Shown: positions 21,613-32,541 of the stretch, one piece after another
How the letters are laid out: each line of letters begins with the position of its first letter
Position numbering within the stretch: position 1 is the stretch's first letter
From: Cyclospora cayetanensis
Lineage: Eukaryota > Apicomplexa > Conoidasida > Eucoccidiorida > Eimeriidae
Assembly: GCF_002999335.1 (NCBI RefSeq)
Contig: NW_020312127.1
Coordinates: forward strand, 18,443 to 82,442
DNA: 64,000 nt
Direction: 5' to 3'
Made by a program: the position numbers and the translations under genes
Notes under the pieces: generated by a model
Told to the model about the DNA's origin: nothing
Databases searched by the model: none
Seen by the model: the letters and a program-made list of their open reading frames with translations, nothing else

Positions 21613-23832
21613 GCACAGCTCTCCGTCCGCCCCCACAGCCAAGGCGCATCCTGTGTTTTGATTGCTGGCCCGCAGCTGTCACGGCCCACGGCCTGTTTCG
21701 GGGAAAAAAAGCTCCGATTTCAAAAGCCGCATGCGACCACGTGATTTGCGCTTCTTTGATCCGGCAAATCGCCTATTGGGGGATGCAGTAATTCCCGGTA
21801 CTTCAACGCCTGACGAGTCCGCGAAAGGGGAACTTAAAATGAATGCAAGTTGCACGCCCTTAGCCCTTGGTAGGCAGCATGGTTGAAGGTTTGGTGATTA
21901 GAGAGACAAGACAACGTTCTAGCTTCTGGGACTGGAGCGCCCTTGGGTATATGGCTATGTAGGTGAACGGAATTTACACTAGTGCCACGCAAGCCCCCTT
22001 TCCCAAATATTCAATTAGGCTACGGAGTAGTGAAAGTCCTGAATCTCCACAGACTCGCGGCTTTCGCAAACAGAGAGCTCTTAGGCGAGAAACTTCGGTG
22101 TTGCGCTGCTGATGCAGCGAGCCATCCTACCAACAGCTTCCGGGCCTTGTGTCGTAGGATGAGGCGGCGAACAGGGCACCGTTCTCCACTGCCCCACTGG
22201 CTAGGCGGCTTCAGTAGCGCACAAAGCACAAATGCAGCTGCACATGCTAGGTGCGTACGTGCATAAAAGGGAAAATCCCCTGACGAGGAGGGCGATCAGA
22301 TCGTGTGCGACGGATCACCATTTTTCCTGTTTATTCTAATTTCCTTAATTCCTAAAGATTGTTTCTTAGGCTGTCTATGTCGCGTTTTTCTGGATTATCA
22401 CGTAGCTATACATGGTAGTGAGGCCATCGTGCACAGGCGCCTCCACCACCACTTTCCCCTTCCCCGTCCCTCCGTTCTTTTCCTGGGCAATTCTTGTCTA
22501 TCCACACTACTTTCCTACCTGCTAAACCGTGTAGCTACAGCTCTTAAAGCTGAAACCCGAGCAGCTCGGTGTAACGGCTGCATCTTGCTTCCCCTCCTGG
22601 CTGTTGTGGCATCATAGGTTTGGGGCATGCCCAACCCGGCGAATTTCTGCTCTCCCTATCCCTTTCTGCTTACTGACGGACTTGTTTTATAATTGTATGC
22701 AGTGTTATTATGACACCAGAGCAAATATTTAGAGCTGAGGCGACGTCCCCAGACTCCCTGTTTGCACTGTTGAAGAACCAAAGGAGGGATGCAAGCACAC
22801 AAATTATTCAGAGTTTCCAGTGACCGAAACCCAAAGTCCGCAGCATGAAAACCCAGGCTCTTACCATGAAACGGCGATTTAGATGGTGCCTCGAAACCAC
22901 GCAGAGCAAAGGCCTCAACTCTAGACCTCTAGAATCGATGGTTACAACCTATGAGCCCCAAGGCTGCAGAGCACACACTCAATAAAAAGTTATTTCATGT
23001 CTCTGCTCCAGTAGCTTTCAAAAGAACCTCCTATTTTAGAAACCGCACTGCCATACGCGGAGACCGCAATGTGTATTGACACATCGGCGAGCCGGCAGTT
23101 AGGGTTCGCTCCCTCCCTAGTAGAGCTATGCGGATTGCGAATGAGTGATCGGATAGCACTGGCCACCCAATGTCCGTCAAATAGCTTGGCAGTTATTAAA
23201 AGAAGCGTCACAAATAGAAGTGCTTTATGATGTGTGCAGTACTTCTCCTAGTTCCTGCGTAGCCTCCAGCGGCGCCTGGACCGCCCACAGTCCAGCTACA
23301 TGATTTCACGGCAGAAGTGCCATAGTTCGTCCTCATTGATTTAGTGTATCCTTGAATAGCTTTACTATTGACAAGCTAATGTATTCTTGCTAGGCATGTG
23401 AGCCGTACAGCTTCATCGTGTGCTTCCAGTTCCGTAGTACCAGTGGGACGGCTCTGCTGCCTCTGTTACTGGTGCACATTCAGCTTTCTAGTAATCCCCA
23501 CACCATGGCTTCTTTTGGCATTAGCTATTATGTACTTTTAGCTTCATTGTTCTGTCTGTTATCCCATCGAGTTCTGATGGGGGGGCGACGGCTCTGCCAT
23601 AATCTTCGACTCGACTGCTGAACCTTGGGCAGGCACAACACCCTGTGGCTTAGAGACAACTATGTGTAGCTGCAGGATAAACGGGCAAACTCATGGGTTC
23701 CTCTAGACGCGAGACATATCGCTCGTGCCCATGCATTTGCAAGACCTTGCACTGTGTACAAACCAACTGCGTAGCCTTTTCTCAAACCTTAAAGCATAGA
23801 CCTTTAGAACCCTAGCAGGAGCTGCTTGCACT
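21613..23832. other. intergenic, about 2.2 kb without a supported gene
   Basis: I find no exon I can defend. One short + frame at 23505-23621 starts ATGGCTTCT after a CACC context and encodes 38 residues with a hydrophobic signal-like start (YYVLLASLFCLL). It is too short to call. A TTAGGG motif occurs near 23098. Confidence 0.4.
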
Positions 23833-26277
23833 ATGCCGACTTGCTTCCCGCGTCTGCTCAAAGCGTCACCTGGAAGAAAAAGGCGGTTCTATGAGGGGTG
23901 GGTACCATACAGCTTAGGGAGTGCCCGTACAGGGGCAACTGGCGCAGTAGAACGAGAAGCATACGAGGGTCACTGGGCGACCGTGTATAGACAGCGTTTT
24001 GACCTGGGCATCAGCTCAGCGGACTCAATTTGCATTCCTCTTTACTTACGGTTGCGGGGCGAGGACTCGAGGGCCAAATGGAGGGCTGCAAGATTGAGGC
24101 GGGAGGGTGTAAAGAAGGGAGGCTGGGTGGTCTGGATTTCAGAAGACACTGGCTACCTCTACGCCACGACCGTAGCTCAATGGACACACAGCAATCGTCA
24201 ACAGTGGCACGATGAATGTAGAGAAAGGTGCGACCAGAGATGCGCCCTAGCGTCACGTGTGCAAACTGCTACCGCGAAGAGTAGCTGTGACATCAATAAA
24301 TCCAGCGGCGGTAGCAATGCCAAGGGCAACAACGGCGAGCAAACCACTGACAGCAGGCGCAGCTCCGGTGCAAAAGGCCTTCCTTCCACGGAGCGTCGGA
24401 TCCTAAACCTCTTTGTCCTGCTGCATGGGATGTCTCCGCCAGCAGTCTTGCAAACTGATGTAGTGGAAAACTTTGGCAACTTGCTTGCGACTATTCTGGA
24501 GCGCTTCCCTACAAACCAGAAGCAGAAGCAGAGCTTTTTGTCCTCCTCTGCGCTCTCTGCAGAGACAGCTTGCGTGGGGTCCGGTGCAGGCAATGTAGAT
24601 CCCACTGACGCAGGAGGCCCCTTAGAAGGCTCCCATCTTCCTCCTGGGACTACTTCCGCTTATGCTACAGCAGGGGCTAGCTCTAAAGGGGTGCTTAGCT
24701 GTCAAGACAGTACCACAGCCTACCCTGCGACTCTATTGTTCTTGATCTACTCGTATCGCGACGCGACGTGGCAATCGGTAGCCGCCTGCATGGCACGGAT
24801 AGTGCCATTGCTTGCAGACGAGTTGCAAGTACTACTGCAGCATTGGGATGAAGTGCGCCTTTTTGCTGTGGGGCATTCTCTGGGTGGCCTTCTGTGGCGG
24901 TTCGTGATGCTCCGGCGGCTGCAGCAATTGCTATTCCCCCCGAGTAACAAGCAAGCAACTGGCCCTGCCAAGAAAGCGTCGGCAGTACCGGATTGCTATA
25001 ATACGCTCCTGAAGGCTCTGCAACACCCCAAACTTCGGCTCGAAACCTTCTGTACCCTGGCTTCTCCCCATGTGGGGGCCTACAAATCCTCTGCAGTCTA
25101 CCGCTCGATGCCCCGCGCCGTGGCTGGGCTGCGCTTCCTGCCAAATTCAAACTACGCTCAAGATCTCCTGCTACAAAGCGATAAAGGCGTTCTGGCTGCC
25201 TTAGCTGAGGAGGAACGCGCAGGGAGGAGCCACATGACTTACCCCTTTTCCATGTCTCAAGACGACGCATGCAGCGCTAAAATGTTCCAGCAATCCTCAG
25301 GCATCCTGAATTTCCAGCCGTCTACGGGTAAAAACACCAGCAAAATCTTTCAGGAACAAGGAAACACCACGAATGAGCCGCAGCAGCACGGGAGAACCAG
25401 AGTACTGGCATCCTGCGGCCAGACGAGCCAATCCGCAACTTTATCGTCCCCACCACAGGCCTTCGAGGCGGCTCGGGAGACGCACGTGGTTCCAGGAGAA
25501 GTGCCTATTCTCGCCGTTAATCGCTTTAAAAGAGTCGTGCTTTACGGTATTTATGAGACGGATTGGATTGTCAGTGCCAATTCGGCCCTGGCAACTGCAG
25601 CGGACCTCCGCAAGACTCCTGAGGGGAGGGTAGTAACGCAGCGCCCGATGTATCCCGTACGCTTGAAGAGCGCCACGGCAAATAGCGCTTGCACAATCAT
25701 CTTTAGGTCACCCAGACACCATCGCAGCTGCAAGTACGGTATCCGCAACAGTACCAGCAAGTGCAACACAGAGCTCCTTCTCGCACAGCAACACATTGAC
25801 GTGTTCAACCATGTCAGCTTCATCGAGCGGTACTTGGTGTATATTGACCAGAATCCACTATTCCTAGCGCCGCATGCTACTATCAAAGGGTCTCCATGCA
25901 TCGTGACCGTTGCTGAACAAAGGAAAATGCGAAAGGAAGCCGCGCCCATCCTAGAGCACGTGGCAGCACATATCCTGCATATACCGCAGTGGCACACTGG
26001 AAGGCCCATCACGCACAGAAGTGACCCTGTCGTCAGCAAATCAACACAAGTACCGACGGCCTCTGCTGCAGCCTGCGACTTACCCCCTCAGCTTCCTGTA
26101 GCTGGCGCAGATGAAGCCAATGCAAGAGTGGCAGACGCCGCAATCGCTGCTCCTGCCGCCGCTTCCGCAGCTGGTGCTGTTCTTGCTTCTGCTGCTGTAG
26201 CTGAGGCAGCCGAGGCAGAAGCAAGGCCTGAGTGTGGGGAAACACACACAGGCTACCAATACCAGGTAGTCATCTGA
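23833..26277 (+). CDS. DUF676/FAM135-type serine hydrolase (lipase-like)
   Basis: Single exon, 814 residues, ATG at 23833. The alpha/beta-hydrolase core starts at about residue 193 (NLFVLLHGMSP, the oxyanion HG). The nucleophile elbow is GHSLGG at about residue 347. Further signatures are CTLASPHVGAYKS, the Asp of YETDWIVSANSA at about residue 576 as likely catalytic acid, and the His of FNHVSFIERY at about residue 659 as likely catalytic base. These fit the DUF676 putative serine esterase family, which includes FAM135 and yeast lipases of lipid droplets. The N-terminal 190 residues and an insert of about 130 residues between core strands are low-complexity and lineage-specific. The C-terminal 80 residues are Ala-rich. 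No signal peptide or membrane segment is apparent. The substrate is unknown; a lipid ester is inferred. Confidence 0.85.
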   Translation: MPTCFPRLLKASPGRKRRFYEGWVPYSLGSARTGATGAVEREAYEGHWATVYRQRFDLGISSADSICIPLYLRLRGEDSRAKWRAARLRREGVKKGGWVVWISEDTGYLYATTVAQWTHSNRQQWHDECRERCDQRCALASRVQTATAKSSCDINKSSGGSNAKGNNGEQTTDSRRSSGAKGLPSTERRILNLFVLLHGMSPPAVLQTDVVENFGNLLATILERFPTNQKQKQSFLSSSALSAETACVGSGAGNVDPTDAGGPLEGSHLPPGTTSAYATAGASSKGVLSCQDSTTAYPATLLFLIYSYRDATWQSVAACMARIVPLLADELQVLLQHWDEVRLFAVGHSLGGLLWRFVMLRRLQQLLFPPSNKQATGPAKKASAVPDCYNTLLKALQHPKLRLETFCTLASPHVGAYKSSAVYRSMPRAVAGLRFLPNSNYAQDLLLQSDKGVLAALAEEERAGRSHMTYPFSMSQDDACSAKMFQQSSGILNFQPSTGKNTSKIFQEQGNTTNEPQQHGRTRVLASCGQTSQSATLSSPPQAFEAARETHVVPGEVPILAVNRFKRVVLYGIYETDWIVSANSALATAADLRKTPEGRVVTQRPMYPVRLKSATANSACTIIFRSPRHHRSCKYGIRNSTSKCNTELLLAQQHIDVFNHVSFIERYLVYIDQNPLFLAPHATIKGSPCIVTVAEQRKMRKEAAPILEHVAAHILHIPQWHTGRPITHRSDPVVSKSTQVPTASAAACDLPPQLPVAGADEANARVADAAIAAPAAASAAGAVLASAAVAEAAEAEARPECGETHTGYQYQVVI

Positions 26278-26717
26278 TCGCTCTCAGGCCGAAAGCGGCG
26301 ACTTAGACGACCACTTCTGCATATGGGCTAGGGTGCCTACATATACTTTTTCCCAAGAGCCAACTACTCAAAGCTGGTCATTGTCTTTGTTCTCGCAGTG
26401 AGAGAGACCATTTGTGGGACCTTTAGGTATCTAGGCGCCCATGGGTTATGCAATACCGCATTTGCTGCCCCTTGTGTCGAGCCTTTTGGGAGCCCCTGGC
26501 ACGCCATGCAAGTTGATGGATACCAGGCAAGCGTAGCGTGCGTTCTGTTCTGCCGCTGGTGCAAGGTTTGCAAGTTTTAGATTCTAACATACAATTAGGC
26601 TCGTAGCTTACACCAACGGCTAACTGCCGTTCAAAATACGTATGCTTATGCATTTATACTTTCTATGCGGCTCTCAAAAATGCAGAATCAAACCGTGCCT
26701 CTAAGGCAGGTTACATA
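26278..26717. other. intergenic, nothing recognised
   Basis: Short spacer between the hydrolase gene and the 55-residue gene. No motif or convincing open frame is visible. Confidence 0.4.
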
Positions 26718-26969
26718 ATGGACTCATTTCACCTTTGGATTCGCTTTTTAGTTGACTTCACAGAAGGGATATTTCAGGTACTTTGCTGGACTTTTGAAAA
26801 GATGTGTAAGTATCGCCCTACACTTCTGTTTAGGCTGATAAATAGCTGTACGTGCAATATTGCATTCACATTTCTCTTCCTAAATACAGCCATATATGTA
26901 CCTCCATCCAACAATTCCAAGGGTCACCAGGCGCTTGTTGTTCCAGAGCTTGTGGCCTTGAAGCTTTGA
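26718..26969 (+). CDS. small hydrophobic protein, 55 aa, two exons
   Basis: Exon 1 (26718-26805) encodes an aromatic, hydrophobic N-terminus (LWIRFLVDFTEGIFQVLCWT) and ends at a perfect GTAAGT donor. Exon 2 (26890-26969) follows a CTTCCTAAATACAG acceptor in matching phase and encodes IYVPPSNNSKGHQALVVPEL and a few more residues. The 84-base intron is a multiple of three and has no stop, so the unspliced frame is also open (83 aa). The splice signals are strong and I prefer the spliced form. No family is recognised. It has some resemblance in layout to the 100-residue gene at 36246, which also has an intron just before a YVPP motif. Confidence 0.5.
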   Translation: MDSFHLWIRFLVDFTEGIFQVLCWTFEKMCKYRPTLLFRLINSCTCNIAFTFLFLNTAIYVPPSNNSKGHQALVVPELVALKL

Positions 26970-28442
26970 GGCCTGGTGGTACTATGTGCCCAAAGACAGC
27001 TATACAAAAGAGCTCATTTGCTAGGGCTAGAACCACTGGAAGACAGCAGTTCAGGGGAAACCGATCTTCTCTGGTTGCTCTGTGTATCAAGAGCGTAGTA
27101 TGCAGTTCTCCCTTATCCGGAAAAAGTAAAAAAGGAAAAAGCTTTTAAAAGCCCACGGAGCGGAGAGCCAGGAGACGGTGAAGCATGCAGAAACAAGAGA
27201 GCAGAATCTTGTAGGGTTGTGTGGTTTCATGGGCTGTTAGGGAAACCAAGGGAAGAAGGGGCGACTACAGGAAGTGCAAGGAGTGTGAGGCAAGCTCATA
27301 TTCAGCCGAAAGCTTACAAATTCAGAGGGAGGTGGGCTGCGACACCGAAAGCTGCGGAGAGAGGGAGGACTGCTTCAGCATGGATAGCAATGATTATCGA
27401 GCCAGAGGCAGAAGAACACAGGAATTCGGGTTCAGCCAAGAGAAGCGAACAAATGAGGTCAGGGCAGGTGAGCACTTCACTATATGCCGTCCTTCGCCCT
27501 CTACCATTTCAGGCCCCATTCTTTCATGTCCCATTACCAACCTACGCTAAGCGCACAGCAAAGTCATCAGTGAAATAAGCGCTTTAGAGACCCTGTAGCT
27601 AGGCCATGCAACACGAGATTGAATCAGATAAAGATCCTGCATGTGGAATTTCCTTCCCATGAGCAAATAACTTGCGTTTGCATCTCTTTACCATGGGGAA
27701 GAAGCAAATCTATAGTGAAATCTTCATTTAATCTTAGGTTGTAGAGTTTAGGGTTTCAATGAGCTCCATCTGTTACAGTGGCTCAAATATGACTCACGGC
27801 GTACGCGATTAATTATAGTGGTGAAGGTGCTGAGCACTGCAGCGAGGCCTTACGGTGTACAGTATAGAACTTAGAGTGTAGGGTGTTAGAGCTTAGGGTT
27901 AAGGGCGTAGGAACTATTCCTTTTGGTTTTGTTAGTAAAACAATATTTCGACGCGCGTGTTCCCCCATAAAAGAAACCCTCGTGCTGAGCTCCCCGGGGT
28001 TGATTCAGGTTCTAGTACATTCATAATTTCAATAAGGAGCCTATGTTGTGGTTGTGGACTAAGTTTCAAGCTCTGTGGTTTTGATTTCTGTTCTTGTCTT
28101 TGGCATCAATGCTGTGGTCACCTTCCCCTCGACCAGATGAGCAGCTAGGCGTTTTACATCTTAGTACTACACCTTGTTTTTGCAATTTAACTGCTCAGTA
28201 TGTTAGGCTATGCGAATTTCAAAATAAGGCTAAGCCAGGATTGAAAAAAACCATGAAAGCCTGCAGGGTATGCCATGCTGCTCGCGCGGTGCATTGCAGA
28301 ATTGGGGCTCAGTGCTATTTAGGTTTCTGCTACATAGAAGGCCACAGCGGCCCCTACGTTTTTAATTTTGCGTTAAGAAGCACAAATATATTGTTTAAGA
28401 AACTTATTTCACCGAAGCAAGGTACAAAGAGGCAGCAAAACC
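26970..28442. other. intergenic with interstitial telomere-like motifs
   Basis: No gene is supported. The stretch 27737-27912 contains several degenerate telomere-type strings (TTTAGGGTTT near 27746, TTAGAGTGTAGGGTG near 27870, CTTAGGGTTAAGGG near 27892). These look like a decayed TTTAGGG array or chance clustering; they do not form a clean tandem. Confidence 0.4.
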
Positions 28443-28736
28443 ATGTACGCGACAGTCCCGGTCTTCGTGGACCCGTACGGGGGAACCCGGGAAGTGCGCG
28501 TAGTGCGGGAATATTGGTATTGCCCATGTTGCAGCCACTACAGCTGTGACTGCAGCTGCTGCTGTGGCCGAAAGAAATCCCGAAAGAGGGCTAAGTCTGT
28601 TCCACCTCCGTGCTACACCCACCGGGTGCACTCCTCCGTTGTCTTGGATTGTGCTCCGGTCACTCGTACGCGAGTAGTCAGCACCGTAACCCCTTGCTAT
28701 CCGAGAACCACGACGTGCGTTTATTACTGGCCCTAA
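28443..28736 (+). CDS. cysteine-rich protein, 97 aa (paralogue of 31370 gene)
   Basis: Intronless; ATG at 28443. Residues 20-40 hold VVREYWYCPCCSHYSC followed by DCSCC, with 8 Cys in 15 residues, then a basic patch (RKKSRKR). The C-terminal half is Pro/Thr/Tyr-rich with spaced Cys and ends VYYWP. The Cys core aligns without gaps to the gene at 31370: identical VVR, CPC, a His and four further Cys, with several conserved residues encoded by different synonymous codons. No signal peptide or membrane segment is seen, so a cytosolic metal-binding or palmitoylated membrane-skeleton protein are possibilities, both inference. No known family is recognised. Confidence 0.65.
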   Translation: MYATVPVFVDPYGGTREVRVVREYWYCPCCSHYSCDCSCCCGRKKSRKRAKSVPPPCYTHRVHSSVVLDCAPVTRTRVVSTVTPCYPRTTTCVYYWP

Positions 28737-29391
28737 AGTGTGGGAGTATCATTTCCATCCGAAGTGGAAGCTGGGAGGAGCTTCCCCGTGCTTTCTTTCC
28801 CCATTCTGATCAGTCCTCAGTAGCTTTCTGCCTCTCCAACAAGGCGTCGAGCCCAGAGAGGCAGTGTATCAAGTCTCGAGAAAAGTGGGCTGTTCCCTTT
28901 CTGAGGCTGGAAACCCATGCATGTGTCGACGTTCACGCTGAAGTCCTGCACGTTGAGAGGCCGCCAGCAGGAGGGGTAGTTGGAGAAAGGGACTAAAAGT
29001 TTTCGCCGACAGCATATTTGCATATTCAGAAATCGATTATAAGTACTGCCTTTTGGCTGTACATGCTATCAAGTATCGCGACTCCTACGACTAAAGGTCG
29101 AAAGATGCACGATTGTCAACGGACAGAAAGACGTCCTTTCGCATGGTAGCACTGCAGCAGGCGGCATTCAGCAGCTTCATAAGGATAAAAAGACAATCAA
29201 AAGAAGCTCTGCAGGTCCTACACGAGGTCCGTTTTTCTCCAACCCCGATCCTTTTGCCTTCTTGCTGTCTCTAATTCTCGCTAGTACTTCTATGGCGCCT
29301 GCCACTTCGGGAAATATACGCTTCCACTAAAGCCAAAAACCAGCAGCACGTGAAAATTATATCCCTCAAATCTTTTTACACACTTTGTTTG
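28737..29391. other. intergenic, nothing recognised
   Basis: No exon or motif can be supported in this spacer between two small candidate genes. Confidence 0.4.
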
Positions 29392-29574
29392 ATGGCCTCT
29401 CCAGAAATTCTGCTTGGTTTCCTCACACGCAAATCATGTTCGATAGGAGAAGCGGTTGGCAGTATGAGACACACACTTCAAAAATTGCCTGACAGGGAGA
29501 GCCCAGACATCGCTGATACTACGGTAGATTTTCTCTTTTTAGTGCTAGAAATTGGAATTTCCTTGCCGTTTTAA
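29392..29574 (+). CDS. possible small protein, 60 aa
   Basis: ATG at 29392, 60 residues, beginning MASPEILLGFLTRKSCSIG and ending in a hydrophobic stretch (VDFLFLVLEIGISLPF). Its composition is protein-like, but there is no motif and no splice support. The last codons overlap a possible GT donor, so the hydrophobic end may not be translated. Confidence 0.3.
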   Translation: MASPEILLGFLTRKSCSIGEAVGSMRHTLQKLPDRESPDIADTTVDFLFLVLEIGISLPF

Positions 29575-30941
29575 TATTTCTGCCTCCGTATCTAAGCTGC
29601 ATACTGCTTTTGGGTAGCATTAAGGCGAACCCCCAGCTCGCTTCTTGCAGTCAAGTGCAGCCAGTTGTTCTCCTGATAAAATAAATACAATCGCTAATTG
29701 TTTACTTCAACGAAGACAAAGCAAAAACGCAAGGAGGCACAGAAATTTCACGAAAGCACCAATGTGAAAGAACACAGAAGGCGGCGGACAGGGGACGCTG
29801 AAGAGAAAAGTATGAGGACTTGAAGTATTAGCCAGTGTGGGGTGCTCCAACGAAGTGTACACCTCAGCACGAAGCAGCAACTTCAGATTAAAACCAAGTT
29901 GTAGGCAGCTGTCTTCTCAGTTGCCTCTCCATAAATGTCTTTATGGGAGAGGCAAAGACAACAGGCGAGGAAAGACAAAAGAGGAATGAATTCGAGAACG
30001 CATCTGACGGGGGGGAGAAATATTGCATGTTGTGTACAATAAGTGTCCCACAAGAAGGTTTTGTCCCCAGGGCGGCAGCTATGCTGCTTTTGGTTTGTTG
30101 AATATTGCTGATGTTAACCCTAGAGCGATTGACAAAAAAGGAGCAATGCTCTTCAATTAGCTATGGAGGTGGGGACGGGACACGAATCTCTAGTACTTTG
30201 CAGTCGCTGGCTTTCCACATTTGGGAAGCACGCTTTCGTAAACAGAACATATGTACACGTAAAAGGTTACTGCATTACCTCATCTTCGCCACCATGGCCA
30301 CCGTTGTTCCTAGAGTACCTGCTCAGCATTCCGGTACCAAACGCACTTCCGGGGTTTCACAGAAAATGGGGGACTGAGGAGGAATTTGAGGGCATGATGA
30401 GTTACTTCATGATTAAATACATACGAAGCATACCACTTCGAGCCTTCCCTCAACCTAATACTGCTTCCTCTAAACGAATTATTCACTCAGTAAAAGCCAA
30501 AACTTGCATGTAAGGATGCAAGATTCGTAGTTTCAGCATTAGTTTATGGGATTGAACACGGATCACAAACGTGGCACCGCGAGAGTAGAATAAATGCAGG
30601 CATATATGTCTTCCTGTGTAGGTCTAAAAATTTTCTTAGGGGCGTCGCAAACTGCCTCGTTTTGGGCCTTTTATCAGGTCATCTTCTGAAGAAAACTGAG
30701 CAAAAGGTGGAGCCTCGAATCTAGGGTATTAGCTTTTTGAGGTTATGATGGTAATGGAGTGCCTCGAGCAAAACCAGCTTCAATGGCATGATGTGACTCA
30801 TAAGAGTAAATAGGTGTTTTGCGAACTTCGCATACACAATTTACAGTAACACCCGTTACTCCATAGAGTGGGTGAGCTCAGCGCTAGAGGCTGAATGGCA
30901 CTCGCCTGCAGAGAATATGCTGTCAGTTGTTGCTTCCCCTC
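29575..30941. other. intergenic, about 1.4 kb, nothing supported
   Basis: Only short overlapping frames with mixed composition. I see no conserved motif, repeat or clear splice pair. Confidence 0.4.
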
Positions 30942-31193
30942 ATGAAATACACGAAGCCAACAAAACCTGTGGTAGCAGAAGCTCTGAAGCCTACAAAGGC
31001 ATCCGCATTTGCGGGATTTCTTATAAAATTATTTTATGCGTGTTCATCCGACGAAGGGCAACGCAGAGCGGATTTTTCTGCTAGTGGGAGAGGAGCAAAG
31101 TGGCAAAATAAGCAAGGTTTAAAGCAAACTTTAACGTACCATTTAAATAATGCCAAGAACAAACAGTTTTGCCGGGCTTTCGAAATTGGGTGA
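30942..31193 (+). CDS. possible small basic protein, 83 aa
   Basis: ATG at 30942 opens a frame of 83 residues. It starts MKYTKPTKPVVAEALKPTK and has a short hydrophobic stretch (FAGFLIKLFYACSS), then a basic Gln/Asn-rich tail. Composition is protein-like but no family is recognised, and a competing frame overlaps. Confidence 0.3.
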   Translation: MKYTKPTKPVVAEALKPTKASAFAGFLIKLFYACSSDEGQRRADFSASGRGAKWQNKQGLKQTLTYHLNNAKNKQFCRAFEIG

Positions 31194-31369
31194 GGGCAGA
31201 GCACCTCGACAGCAGTGCAGCTGCATGCGGGTTGGAACGCGGGGGAAACGCGTGCTTTGGGCTAAGCTGGATGATATAATTTGAGGCAAATATTTATCTC
31301 TTTTTATGAATCTTTTTAACCTGAAGTTGTGGCTTATTTCAATTAAGAGTCATTGCTTGCCCGGTCACA

Positions 31370-31852
31370 ATGGACCACGAAACTTACATTCCCAGGCGGC
31401 GGATGATTTGCGTTGTCAGAGATACCAGGAGCTGCCCTTGCATCTGCCATCGATATTGTGAGTGCAGGTGCTGTGATTGCTGCAGCATTGAGCGTTGTCG
31501 GAAGCTACGGAATAAATCACTAGCCGTTCCTTCCCCGCCAGACCTAGATGCCAGTGCATGGATAGCTAGCATGGCCCACGCTATGGCTGCCCGCCGAGCC
31601 CGTTTCGCTGCTGCGGCTGCAGCCCAAGCAGAGAAGACAGCGTTTGTAGCTCATGAGGTGGCCGCGCAGGCGAGAGCCGCCGAACGGTGCCGCTACGTTC
31701 AAATGCTACAATCCGCCCCGAGCAAACGATCATGTACTGCCCTCGTCAAACAGAGGCAGAAATTGTCTATGAGACGATTGGGGCTCAGACTACCGCCAGA
31801 GCCTCGAGTCATTGAAAGACATATCACCGTAAACAGCTATTGTGGAGCGTGA
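31370..31852 (+). CDS. cysteine-rich protein, 160 aa (paralogue of 28443 gene)
   Basis: Intronless; ATG at 31370. Residues 14-38 contain CVVRDTRSCPCICHRYCEC and then RCCDCC, with 12 Cys in 25 residues. The core aligns gap-free with the protein at 28443 over about 21 residues with 11 identities plus two Asp/Glu exchanges. VVR is GTT GTC AGA here and GTA GTG CGG there, so the match is at protein level. A central Ala-rich amphipathic region (MAARRARFAAAAAAQAE) and a basic C-terminus follow; these are absent from the shorter paralogue. No signal peptide is seen. Function is unknown; the Cys clusters could bind Zn or Cu, or be acylated. Confidence 0.65.
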   Translation: MDHETYIPRRRMICVVRDTRSCPCICHRYCECRCCDCCSIERCRKLRNKSLAVPSPPDLDASAWIASMAHAMAARRARFAAAAAAQAEKTAFVAHEVAAQARAAERCRYVQMLQSAPSKRSCTALVKQRQKLSMRRLGLRLPPEPRVIERHITVNSYCGA

Positions 31853-32541
31853 GCCCTGGACCCCATTCTGTATTTTGCTTTTAATCAGTAAAGAAAAAGT
31901 AAACCACTTTAGAACGCCTTAGGACGCGACCCAAGCCAATTCAGAGAAGCTTGCTGTGTGATCCCGAGAGAGAAGTACCTCGCTTTTCTGCAGAAATGAG
32001 TGCCAAATTCGGCCATGAAGCTCCTTCTCGTTACCGACGAGCGCAATGGCAAACAGAAGCATAGGGTTTTGCGTTTTCAGCTGTAGATAGGCTTCACTGA
32101 GACATACAGCATCGGCGCGCTTGCTAGTGCCAATAGGGCAGCAAACTCCCGAGCAAGCCCAAGCGAGACCTTCACTACAAATCCACAGTCCATGGGGTCC
32201 TCGTAACTTCAAGGGAGTCTTCTTCAGCTAAAGTGCTAATAGAAAGCTGTTGCTTTTGTCTACGAGCTATGCATAGGGCCCCTGTACTTTGCTACATAGT
32301 ACAACCATTCAAGGGATACGTGGACAGCTACAGGTTGTTGGCTTGCTGTGCGGCTGTTTTAATGGCAAGCCTTGCGCACAAGGGATAAATCCAAGCTCCT
32401 GCGTGTGGCGTGCTGCTGTCAGTTCTGCCTGGTTGGCAAGACGCCTCGACACCAGCAGCCGCTCTTATACCGCTGCAGTCAATGTAGGTGCTGCGGATGC
32501 CTCTGGGTAGCACCTAGCACTTGTCAGGATCCCAATGGGTC
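31853..32541. other. intergenic, nothing recognised
   Basis: No supported exon or motif between the Cys-rich gene and the small Tyr/Pro-rich frame on the opposite strand. Confidence 0.4.
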
